Part shown: one piece after another, positions 26,181 through 34,900 of the stretch
Layout: each line of letters begins with the position of its first letter
How positions within the stretch are numbered: position 1 is the stretch's first letter
Assembly: GCA_017828975.1 (NCBI GenBank)
Contig: JAGAJN010000010.1
Location: 1-64,000 of the forward strand
Origin: Oscillospiraceae bacterium
Lineage (GTDB): Bacteria; Bacillota; Clostridia; Oscillospirales; Ruminococcaceae
Direction: 5' to 3'
Length of the DNA stretch: 64,000 nt
Made by a program: the position numbers and the translations under genes
Notes under the pieces: generated by a model
Database searches by the model: none
The model's input: only the letters and a program-made list of their open reading frames with translations
Told to the model about the DNA's origin: nothing

Positions 26181-26540
26181 TCAGAAGGGAAGCTCGTAAT
26201 CGTCCGACTGTGAAAGATCGATCTCAAATTCTTCAAATTCTTCAACATATTCTTCGTCGGGGTATTCTTCGATAATTTTCTCCTCGGGGTCATCGCCGAG
26301 ATCCTCTTCGACATAATCGGAATCGTCGTCCTCGTCAACATATTCTATGTCATCTTCATCGAAATCATCTTCGTCCGTATAAATGCCTAAATCGTCCTCG
26401 TCGTTATCGGAATTTTCACTGAGAATTTCATCAACGCCTTTATAAAAACCATCTTCCGAATCGCATAGCTCCTCTCCGCACTTGTAACAGATCTCGCTGC
26501 TCTCGGAATTTACTGCGCCGCATACCTTGCAATCTTTCAT
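26181..26540 (-). CDS. Acidic zinc-ribbon protein in the clpP operon
   Basis: 119 aa. The N-terminus is a zinc ribbon (CKVCGAVNSESSEICYKCG, residues 4-22). The remainder is an extremely acidic, low-complexity tail of Asp, Glu, Tyr and Ser with almost no basic residue, ending SQSDDYELPF. It is probably disordered. It is last in a minus-strand operon, 22 bp behind the AAA ATPase gene, with AGGAGG upstream. The layout suggests an adaptor or regulator for that ATPase. That is inference; no family is recognised beyond the ribbon. Confidence 0.75.
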   Translation of the reverse strand: MKDCKVCGAVNSESSEICYKCGEELCDSEDGFYKGVDEILSENSDNDEDDLGIYTDEDDFDEDDIEYVDEDDDSDYVEEDLGDDPEEKIIEEYPDEEYVEEFEEFEIDLSQSDDYELPF

Positions 26541-26562
26541 TGTTTTGTCCTCCTAAATTTAC

Positions 26563-28248
26563 TTAAAATCCTATACAGCCCATGCTTTGGCTGCTTTTCA
26601 GCTCGGAGCTGAGAATATCCTCTGCCGCTGCGGAGATGTCCTCTGAGTCAAGCTGAGTGAGCATCTTTTTGGTCTTGGTCTTGAAACCGCCTATTCTCAG
26701 GGCGTGATGCTGCTTGGCGTTGATGTAGAGATTGCGTGCTTCTCTGCCGTTTCCGAACTGCTCACCTCTTTTCTCCCGGAGCCTTTTGAAAAAGCTTATG
26801 ACCGACGCTTCCGAATCGGCAGGTATCTTGTAATTATCCGCCTCGGCAATGCGGGAGAAAATGTCGCAGAGGACATCGTCCGAATATCCGCTGAATCTTA
26901 CAATAAAGCTGATACGTGACCTCAGACCCGGATTTGAGCCGAGAAAATCGTTCATCTTGTCCTCATAGCCCGCAAATATGCAGAATACGCAGCTGCGGTA
27001 ATTCTCCATATTCTGGACGATACAGGTGACCGCCTCCTTGTCGAAAATGGTAGCGTTGTCCTCGGCAATTGTGTATATCTCGTCAAAGAAGAGAACTCCG
27101 CCGCCCTTCTCGGACATTTCGGCAAACATCTCATCTATCTTTGCAGCGGTGTGACCTACATACTGTCCCACATAATCGGACTTGCAGCACTCCTTGAAGC
27201 AGGAGGGGTCCTTGATTATCCGCAGCTCTGCAAGCTCCTCGGCAAAGCGTCTGGCAAGGGTGGTCTTGGCTGTGCCGGGAGGTCCCGCAAAAACCATACT
27301 GCACCCCGAAAAGCTGTCCGAAAGCCGCTTTTCATATCTCAGCTTGTCAATGCTTATGGAGCGGATAATGCCGTTTATCTTCTCTGTTTCCTTTTCCAGC
27401 CCCACCAGAGCCGCCTTTTTTGATAACTGCTTCACGGGACGGAGAGAAAACAGCTCTGCGATACCTCTGAAATCCTCGGGTAAAAGCTGCCTGTCGTCGG
27501 GGTCGTTGAAAAGGTGATTGCTGATAATCTGTCGTGCTGCGGCGGTGACTGCATACTCGTCACGTCCCTTCAGCTGCTTTACAAGGAGGGCGATCTCCCT
27601 TTGGGTGTTGTCGCACTCGAAATCTCTTTCCCAGAAATAGGAGCAGACGATGTTTTCAACGTCAACAGCCTTTGAATTCTCAATGACCATGCAGCGCAGG
27701 CAGCTGCCCAGCATTCCGATAATATCGTCCGATGCGCCGCTTGACAGTCTTCCGTCGGGGGCATAGTAGATGAAAAACTCTACCCTGTTGTTAAGAAGCA
27801 TTTCGCTGTCTGCAATAGCGGGGGACAGGGCCGGAACAATATGTATAACGGGATTGTTGTCGTTGGAGATAAGGGCGTTCAGGTCGGGGTCATTCATTCC
27901 CGCAGTAAGGTTTATGGCAACTGCGGTGTTGCTCTCGGGTCTGTCCGAATCGGCGTCCTCGAAAAGAATTGCCTCTCCCGTTTCCTCGGTCTTGGAGGCA
28001 ATGCTGTAATAAAGGGCAAGGACGGCTATGTAGGCGTCGTTGATATTGTCTGCTGCGATGAAATACTTGTTGGTGCTGTTTGAAAAATCGTCGCAGTCTA
28101 TTCTGTCAAGCTTTCTCAGAAGCTCTGTTACCTTGATAAAGCGTTCAAGGGAATAGACGGCTTCGCAGATAACATCTTCGCTGAAATCGGAGGGCATAAG
28201 GTAATGCTTCCTTCCGAAGCTGTGCTTTTCGATTATTGGGATACTCAT
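26563..28248 (-). CDS. CbxX/SpoVK-type AAA ATPase ending in Ile-Gly-Phe
   Basis: 561 aa. Residues 1-270 form an unrecognised alpha/beta domain. The AAA domain (about 275-530) has Walker A GPPGTAKTT (322-330; Ala replaces the usual Gly before Lys), DYVGQYVGHTAAKIDEMF, Walker B GVLFFDEIYTI and NPGLRSRI, the pattern of CbxX/SpoVK/EccA ATPases. The protein ends SQSMGCIGF. Ile-Gly-Phe is the signature with which ClpX and ClpA loops dock on ClpP, and clpP is the gene just upstream (47 bp). ATG 28248 has AAAGGAGG upstream; a longer frame would run into clpP. It is predicted to unfold substrates for this ClpP, which is inference. Confidence 0.85.
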   Translation of the reverse strand: MSIPIIEKHSFGRKHYLMPSDFSEDVICEAVYSLERFIKVTELLRKLDRIDCDDFSNSTNKYFIAADNINDAYIAVLALYYSIASKTEETGEAILFEDADSDRPESNTAVAINLTAGMNDPDLNALISNDNNPVIHIVPALSPAIADSEMLLNNRVEFFIYYAPDGRLSSGASDDIIGMLGSCLRCMVIENSKAVDVENIVCSYFWERDFECDNTQREIALLVKQLKGRDEYAVTAAARQIISNHLFNDPDDRQLLPEDFRGIAELFSLRPVKQLSKKAALVGLEKETEKINGIIRSISIDKLRYEKRLSDSFSGCSMVFAGPPGTAKTTLARRFAEELAELRIIKDPSCFKECCKSDYVGQYVGHTAAKIDEMFAEMSEKGGGVLFFDEIYTIAEDNATIFDKEAVTCIVQNMENYRSCVFCIFAGYEDKMNDFLGSNPGLRSRISFIVRFSGYSDDVLCDIFSRIAEADNYKIPADSEASVISFFKRLREKRGEQFGNGREARNLYINAKQHHALRIGGFKTKTKKMLTQLDSEDISAAAEDILSSELKSSQSMGCIGF

Positions 28249-28295
28249 GATTTGTTCCTCCTTTGATATACTGTGCTTTTCCTTTGCCGCTCGGC

Positions 28296-28889
28296 TTACT
28301 TGACCTCTGCGCTGCTGATTATCCTGTCGCAGAGTCCGTATGCAACCGATTCTTCTGCGGTGAGATAATGGTCTCTTTCGCAGTCGCTGTGGACCTTTTC
28401 TATGGGCTGTCCCGAGGCTTCCGAGAGAATACCCTCCAGCAGCTCTCTTGTTCTGAGCATGTGGTCGGAATGTATCCTTATGTCTGAGCACTGTCCGTCA
28501 AGTCCGCCCGATATAAGGGGCTGATGGATAAGCACCTCGGAGTGGGGGAGTATCAGCCTTTTTCCCTTTGTCCCCGATGCAAGGAGAACCGAACCCATAG
28601 ATGCCGCCATACCGACGCAGATGGTCGAGATGTCGCAGGGAATGTACTTCATGGTGTCCACAATAGCAAGACCGTCCGTGACCGAGCCGCCGGGGCTGTT
28701 GATATACAGCGAAATATCTCTGCGGGGGTCCTTGGCGGCGAGGAAAAGCAGCTGCGCCGTAATTATTCCCGCCGAACCGTTTTCAAGAGGTCCGTTCACA
28801 AAGATTATCCTGTCGTCCAGAAGACGTGAGTAAATGTCCATGCAGCGTTCGCCGTGTCCTGTTTGTTCGATAACATAAGGTATCATCAT
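28296..28889 (-). CDS. clpP: ClpP-type serine protease
   Basis: 197 aa, the usual size. The catalytic triad is intact: Ser97 in GMAASMG, His122 in IHQP and Asp173 in CERDHYL. The fold motifs YINSPGGSV and ISTICVGMAASMGS are present. ClpP forms double heptamer rings and degrades proteins fed by AAA ATPases. ClpX is not adjacent. Instead a CbxX/SpoVK-like AAA gene follows after 47 bp and then a zinc-ribbon gene, so this may be a second, specialised ClpP. The ATG pair at 28889 has AAGGAA upstream. It is more divergent than housekeeping ClpP near the C-terminus (AYGLCDRIISSAEVK). Confidence 0.93.
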   Translation of the reverse strand: MMIPYVIEQTGHGERCMDIYSRLLDDRIIFVNGPLENGSAGIITAQLLFLAAKDPRRDISLYINSPGGSVTDGLAIVDTMKYIPCDISTICVGMAASMGSVLLASGTKGKRLILPHSEVLIHQPLISGGLDGQCSDIRIHSDHMLRTRELLEGILSEASGQPIEKVHSDCERDHYLTAEESVAYGLCDRIISSAEVK

Positions 28890-29034
28890 ATTTTTTCCTT
28901 CTTTCGTTTGATGTGAGCCGTTGTTTACATCATAACATACCTTACGGAAAAAAATACTGCAAAAATACAGCGCTTTAAATTTTTTTCTCTGCTATAATAA
29001 AGATAGTTTCGGGAAACCGTTCCCTTACAATATG

Positions 29035-29065
29035 CACATTAAATTCAACTTTCAACATTCAATAA
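29035..29065. repeat. Heptamer repeats before the 29081 gene
   Basis: CACATTA-AATTC-AACTTTC-AACATTC, members of the 7-bp repeat family, lying 16 bp before the start codon and thus inside the 5' leader. Confidence 0.65.
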
Positions 29066-29080
29066 TACAGGTGATAAAAA

Positions 29081-30418
29081 ATGAAAAGAATAAAACCGAC
29101 AATGCAGCACGTATCGCAAAAGCGTGTCTATGCCGACTATGCAGATGCCGACAAATTGATGAGATATGCTTTTGACAGCAATATAAAAGCAAGCCGCTTC
29201 GGAAGACTGCTGGAGATCATGAGAAAAAGAGATTCCTTTGAACAGCCGAATTATCCTTTGCTTATAGGTGCGCTTACCGCTATGGGTGATACAGAAAAGC
29301 TTCGGGTGATTATGGATAATTACAATTACAGCGGGATACACCCATATTATTCATTCGTAAACCTCAGAGATATTACCCGTGAAGCCTTGGTCGTATCTAT
29401 GATATTGGGAAAAACGGCTGCTTGCGGACGGCTGCTCTCGGAATATTTGAATGATGGTTTTTCAATCGCTCCTGTCCATATGGGAGGTGATCGGTGTTCG
29501 CCGGAATTCAGACCGCTGTATTATACTATGCTGACAAAGCAGTATGACCTTGCTGCTGTCTATATGGACCTTCTGAGAAAGAAATTAAGCAATTGCTGGT
29601 GTGAAGAGGCAGCGGAAGAAGATATGCACGCTGATGTTGACCTTACCTTCATTTCCGCCTTGCTTTATGATGAGCGGGAGTTTGTCAAGGTCATGCTTGA
29701 CGGGGGCTATCGTCCCGGAAGTTATGTTTTTTCCGAGCTGGCAGCATATCCCGAAGCATTTGACGGCTATCGGAAAAAATACTTCTCCTATTATTTCCCG
29801 AAACGGAAACGCCCGCCTAAGCAGCAGGAATTTCTCAGCCGCCTTCTGACGGGAAATGAGCGATACAGATTTGCCTATCTGGTTTACGACAAATTCGGTA
29901 CGGAAAATGCCGACAGATTTTTTGAGAGTATAGATTTTCCGAAAATAACCGCTGTTTCTTCCTCAATGCTTCTGATAAACAGAATGCGCGGTTTCAATCT
30001 TTCAGGCGAACAGCCTTTAGATGAGAAATGCCTTATGAAGCATATGGACGATCGGCTGTATATTATCGGTGATATGACAAATGTGGTGGAAATGACAGAG
30101 GAGAATGCCTGCGTTTTTGAGGGGAAAGAGATAATTTACGATATAAGAGGCTATGAGGATCAGCTGGATCTCGTCTTTCCGAGCAATATCACAAACAAGA
30201 TGCTAAAGCAGTTTCTGAAGCAAAGGCTGCTGTTTGACACGGACGATAAATGCTCGTCATTCCTTCAGTCTGTCCTTGAGCGCAACGACAGGACGCTGAC
30301 CGTTCTTGCCGTGAAACAGGGTTTGATAACACGGGAAAATTTCCCCGACGTTATAGAATTTCTTTCGGAAAATCGCTTTCTTATTGCGCTTAACGAAATA
30401 TATAAGTCCGATATTTAG
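29081..30418 (+). CDS. Uncharacterised helical-repeat protein, family member 3
   Basis: 445 aa, basic N-terminus, no signal peptide. Related along its length to the proteins at 9158 and 13634: PLYYTMLTKQYDLAAVYMDL, LTFISALLYDEREFVKVMLD (then GGY), FEGKEIIYDIRGYEDQLDLV, then FLQSVLERNDRTLTVLAVKQ and GLITRENF near the end. It stands alone, 14 kb from the other copies, with a poor ribosome binding site (CAGGTGA) and heptamer repeats in its leader. No known domain can be named. The repeated family presence argues for a real, diversifying protein family. Confidence 0.83.
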   Translation: MKRIKPTMQHVSQKRVYADYADADKLMRYAFDSNIKASRFGRLLEIMRKRDSFEQPNYPLLIGALTAMGDTEKLRVIMDNYNYSGIHPYYSFVNLRDITREALVVSMILGKTAACGRLLSEYLNDGFSIAPVHMGGDRCSPEFRPLYYTMLTKQYDLAAVYMDLLRKKLSNCWCEEAAEEDMHADVDLTFISALLYDEREFVKVMLDGGYRPGSYVFSELAAYPEAFDGYRKKYFSYYFPKRKRPPKQQEFLSRLLTGNERYRFAYLVYDKFGTENADRFFESIDFPKITAVSSSMLLINRMRGFNLSGEQPLDEKCLMKHMDDRLYIIGDMTNVVEMTEENACVFEGKEIIYDIRGYEDQLDLVFPSNITNKMLKQFLKQRLLFDTDDKCSSFLQSVLERNDRTLTVLAVKQGLITRENFPDVIEFLSENRFLIALNEIYKSDI

Positions 30419-30430
30419 CTAAATGAAAAA

Positions 30431-30466
30431 ATGGGCGTTCCCCTCATATCACGGGGGAACACCCAT
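30431..30466. terminator. GGGCGTTCCCC hairpin
   Basis: ATGGGCGTTCCCC / GGGGGAACACCCAT stem 12 bp after the 29081 gene, with a short T-rich tail (GCTTTTA). Same hairpin type as at 15721 and 19385. Confidence 0.65.
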
Positions 30467-30474
30467 TGCTTTTA

Positions 30475-30574
30475 TACTAAGAACCAATTAAAAAGTGAAT
30501 AAAAAATCAAGCAAAAACTTGCGTATATGGTTTTTGCGCAGATTTTTTATCTACACTTTTATTGGTTATTAGTA
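30475..30574. repeat. ~100-bp element with terminal inverted repeats, copy B
   Basis: Ends TACTAAGAACCAATTAAAAA (continuing GTG) and CACTTTTATTGGTTATTAGT(A) are inverted to each other. The whole is nearly identical to copy A (11778) in reverse orientation. It abuts the stop codon (30575-30577) of the minus-strand membrane protein, so it lies immediately 3' of that gene. Confidence 0.82.
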
Positions 30575-31876
30575 TTATCTGCGCTTTGCCGCAGCTTTCT
30601 TGTTTTTCTGTTCGGAAAATCTCAGGTTGAACCAAACTATCCCGCATAACGCCAGCACCGACGCTGCCTGCGCTCTGTAAGTGAAAAATTCGTGGAGATA
30701 GGAGTGATTGTTCAGCACCATATACCGAAGATAGGGGAGCAGTCCCAATATCAGGCAGATAAGTGTGACAGGCTTGTTTGCCCGACGTCTGCGGAAGAGC
30801 AGATATATCCCGCCGAAAACAAGGGCGGTCAGCAGCAGCCCCAAAATAATTTTCCCGCCGTCAACACGTTCCTCTCCGCCGAACATGGTTGACAGATTTG
30901 CCAGCGGTGCGAAAAACAGCTGCTTGAAAAAGGGCAGCTCCTCCGCCGTCCCGACGAAGCGTTTTTCCGCCGATGTTATGGCGGCTTCAAACTTGTTTTC
31001 CCCCGTAACGGCAGTCGCCGCCGTCCATTTTACGAGAAATGTTCCGACGTAAGCCGCAGCCCAGCAGCCGCCGCATTTTACGGAAAGGAGCAGGTTTTCC
31101 CGAAGCTGTCCAAGACGGTTTTCCTGTTCACGGATAATGAAAACAAGCAGCAGCGGCAGAAGGATAGAAAGTGTTTCCGCTGTGAGGAAGTCAAAAAATG
31201 CGGTCATTGCCCCGAATATGACCGAAAGGACGGTCAGGGCGGTGTCCCCCTTTTTTTCAAGGCAGATAAAGAAAATGCAGGCTATCATGGAAATGTTCGC
31301 CATGGGCAGATATTCCAGCGAAAGTCTGACATTGTAAAACTGCACGCTCATAAGCGACAGGGCAAATGCCGACGCCGCAAAATACTGCTTTTTCCCGACA
31401 AGCAGTCCGCAGACGGCAAGGGCAAGCAGCACCGCCGCCGAAAAGCCGACAATTTTCACACCCTTAACATCGGTGACCGTCATAAGCGGGCGGATAAAGA
31501 TGACCGAGCCGTGCCAGTAGCGGGTGTAATCGGTGTTGGGCTGATAGCCGTTGAGTGAGGCGTAGTAGCCCCAGTTCACGCCGAACTCCTCGCCGTCGAA
31601 ATATTTCGTGTCCAGAGAGGAAACGAAGGGGTCGTCACTTTTGATGTTCCAGAGGATATTTTGCAGGATAACATCGGCGTAATTATCCGCAACGGCGTTG
31701 AATTTTTTCCCGTTTTCAAAGGAGAACGGGTCGGGGGTAACATAGCTTTCGGCACTTGTCAGCATATTGCCCTGTATCTTTTCGTTGGGGATAAGGGAGG
31801 TGAGTATCAAAGCCCCCCAAAGCAGGGCTATCACCGCCGCAAATGCGCCTATGTGAATGAGAATTTTCCTTGCCAT
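30575..31876 (-). CDS. Polytopic membrane protein, GT-C-like
   Basis: 433 aa. Residues 9-29 form a first membrane helix. A ~100-residue extracytoplasmic region with NWGYYASLNGYQPNTDYTRY and WHGSVIFIRPL follows, then about eight further hydrophobic spans, and a basic tail (KKAAAKRR). The RYWHG and RPL pattern after the first helix is seen in bacterial membrane proteins thought to have a GT-C glycosyltransferase fold; assignment is tentative. It is on the same strand as the FecR-domain gene upstream, behind a terminator. The start ATG at 31876 has AGAAAGGCAG upstream. The stop abuts a dispersed repeat. Confidence 0.7.
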   Translation of the reverse strand: MARKILIHIGAFAAVIALLWGALILTSLIPNEKIQGNMLTSAESYVTPDPFSFENGKKFNAVADNYADVILQNILWNIKSDDPFVSSLDTKYFDGEEFGVNWGYYASLNGYQPNTDYTRYWHGSVIFIRPLMTVTDVKGVKIVGFSAAVLLALAVCGLLVGKKQYFAASAFALSLMSVQFYNVRLSLEYLPMANISMIACIFFICLEKKGDTALTVLSVIFGAMTAFFDFLTAETLSILLPLLLVFIIREQENRLGQLRENLLLSVKCGGCWAAAYVGTFLVKWTAATAVTGENKFEAAITSAEKRFVGTAEELPFFKQLFFAPLANLSTMFGGEERVDGGKIILGLLLTALVFGGIYLLFRRRRANKPVTLICLILGLLPYLRYMVLNNHSYLHEFFTYRAQAASVLALCGIVWFNLRFSEQKNKKAAAKRR

Positions 31877-31898
31877 TTAGCTGCCTTTCTTTCTCGAA

Positions 31899-31935
31899 AA
31901 AATTGCCAAGGCACCAAAAGGCACCTTGACAATTT
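31899..31935 (-). terminator. Terminator of the FecR/InlB-repeat gene
   Basis: On the minus strand AAATTGTCAAGGTGCC pairs with GGTGCCTTGGCAATTT around a TTTT loop, and T-residues follow. Confidence 0.85.
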
Positions 31936-31952
31936 CTTGAAAATTTCGATGA

Positions 31953-34900
31953 TCAACTTGCTATTAACGTTATATTTTCAGTTGTGATGCTAATAACTCC
32001 GTCGTTAACAAGGCTCTGAACTGTTGTACCGGCAGTGACCGCTGTTGATGTTCCACTTATATACCATGTAGTGAATGAGGTTCCGTCCAGACTCGGAGCT
32101 TTTGTCAGAATGGCATCGTTTATACCTGCTGTTTCTGATGTGGGCGTGCCGCTAATACTAAAGGTCAGATTATAGACATCAGGCAGCTGATATGGATCAA
32201 GATCCATACTGGAGGTTATTGGAGTGTCGCCATCGACAAAGGTAATGTTGTAGCTGGCGTCGGAGTAAAACCATTTGTCTGCATGATAACCGCTGTTTGC
32301 ATTGGGCGCGGGCATTGAGCCGTACCTGCCGTTGAAGGTTTCGCCATCATTGAAGAAATAGTCGTAAGCGGTGCCGTCTGTGGGATCATGCAGCGTTACC
32401 TTGTACTGGTAGGCGGTAATTGTAGTGTCCGCACTTACCGTTGTGGTGGTTGTGAACTCTGTGACCTTTTCTCCGTTGTTGTATACGAAGCCCGTATAGC
32501 CGTTCAAAATGTCATCGAGGAATCCGCCGTAAATGTACAGGATAGATTCATTGTCGGCAAGATAGAACTGACCTGTGCTGCTGCCTGCGGTATAGGAGAT
32601 GGTGTGCTTCTTTTCCGACCAGACCTCAACCTCGTCCTGCTTGATAACGTAGTCGGTAACGGTCATACCGCTGTCAACCTTGTCTGCTTCGCTGTTTCCG
32701 TCTGCGGACCAGCTATTATTGTAGGTCAGCCATACATAGGGATTCATCAGGTCATTGGCGTAAGTTTCCTGCTGTATCTTGTTGGGGATAATGCTGGATT
32801 TCAGGTATTCGCCCGAATTACCCTGAACGGTACCCGTAGTGCCGTTGAAGTTGTAGTTGATGTTTACATAAGTCCTTGCGGTGTAAACGGCAGAAACCGT
32901 AATATCATCGTGGATAGGATAAGGCGATGTTATCTCGGTGGTGCCGTCTATCTTCCATACACCGTCATTTCCCGCCTGCTTGGGAACGGCAATGCTGCTG
33001 ACAAGGTCATACAGATCGTCGCCGTATTCCGCAGTTATAGGCTGGGGAACGGTAGTCTGATCGTCTGCTTCGTCGGCGGTAAAGGTGATGGTGTACTTGT
33101 ATTTGTCGTAAACGGCGGTAACGGTCACGTCCTCGCTGACGGAAACTGTGCTGTCAATAGCATACAAGCCATCTATCTTCCATTCGCCCGTGCTGCCTGT
33201 CTTTACGGGAACTTCGGCAGTTACGTACTCCTTTAACAATGCTCCGTACTCGACCTCAATGGGATCGGGAACATCTGTCGGGTCGTCTGCTTCGGGTGCG
33301 GTGAAGGTCACGGTGTACTTGTTGATGGTGTAAACGGCGGTGAGGGTAACATCTCCCGTTACCGTCATTTCATCGGTGACTGCGGTGGTTCCGTCTATCT
33401 TCCAAACGCCCGTGTGACCTGCCTTTGCGGGGATAGCTGCGAGTGCGGCGTCCTTCAGGAGAGAGCCGTATTCAGCTTCTGCGGGAGCGGGAACGGTCGT
33501 CTGATCGTCTGCCTGTGGAGCGGTGTAGGTGATGGTGTACTTCACAGGGTCATAGACCGCAGTAAGGGTAATATTCTTGTCAAGGATAGCATCAGCGGTT
33601 ATATCCGTTGTTCCGTCTATCTTCCATGTTCCCGTATGACCTGTCTTTGTGGGGACAGCAGCGGGAACTATCTTGGAAATAAGTGTTCCGTAATCGTACT
33701 CGGCAGCTGCGGGAATGACTGCACCGTCGTCTGCTCCGGGAGCGGTAAAGGTTACGGTGTACTTGTTGACTGTGTAAACGGCTGCGATCGTCATATTTCC
33801 CGTAACCGTCATATCGGCGGTGACGGCAGTTTTTCCGTCTATCTTCCAAACGCCCGTATTTCCTGCCTTTGCGGGGACTGCGCAGGCGGAAACAATGTCA
33901 TACAGACTGTCGCCGTAGAATGCTTCCACAGGCTGGGGAGCGGCTTCGTCCGCACCGTCTGCGGTAAATGTGATGGTGTAGGCATTAGCTGAGTAAACGG
34001 CGGTAAGGGTGATGTTTTTCTTAACCGTCATATCCGATGTAACAGCGGTCTTGCCGTCTATCTTCCAAACGCCCGTTTTTCCGTCCTTTGCGGGGACGGC
34101 AACGCTGCTTGCAATATCATAAAGGCTGTCGCCCGATTCTGCGGGAACGACATCGATTATCTTTCCGTCACATTCAAAGGACACAACAAAGCTTTCCTCC
34201 TCTTCCGTTGTGGCCTCTGTTTCGGAGGTTTCGGAAGGCTGCGTTTCCTCCTCGGGAGCGGTTGTGGCAGCGGTGGTTTGTGCAGGCTCGGTCACGGAGG
34301 GAACGGTGGTAGTGGGACTTTGTGTGGTTATCGGTGCGGTTGTGGTAGGCTTTTGTGTGGTTATCGGTGCGGTTGTGGTAGGCTTTTGTGTGGTAGTCGG
34401 TGCGGTGGTGGTGGGCTTTTGAGTAGTTGTAGGTGCAGTTGTGGTGGGTTTTTCCACAGTGGTGTTTGCGGTGGTAGTGGTATTTGCAGCTGTTGTAGTT
34501 GCTTCGGCAGTTGTGGTATTTTCGGCGGTTGTGGCAGCTGCAGCAGTTGTTGTGCCCGCAGTCGTTGTGGATTCCTCGGCAATTGTTGTGCTTGCAGTCG
34601 TTGCAGATTCCTCGGGCGGTGCCAGCTTGCTTGCTTCGGTGTCGGCGGGCAGTTCCTCTGCGGGGGGAGCAGCGGTGGTAAACACATTGTCCGTGTTATC
34701 GGAGTTTATAGGCTCTTCCGTAACCTCGCTGACGGTAGACTCGGGGACTGTGGTTTCCGCAGGCTCGGTCTGCGGGGGAGCTGTTGTGGCGATCGGCTCA
34801 GAGGCTGCGGCAGAAGCGGTGTTCTGTCCCTTTCCTCTCAGCTTCTTGACCACATTTTCGTCCAGCGTCATAAGATTGGTATCGTTGGAGCGCAGAGCGT

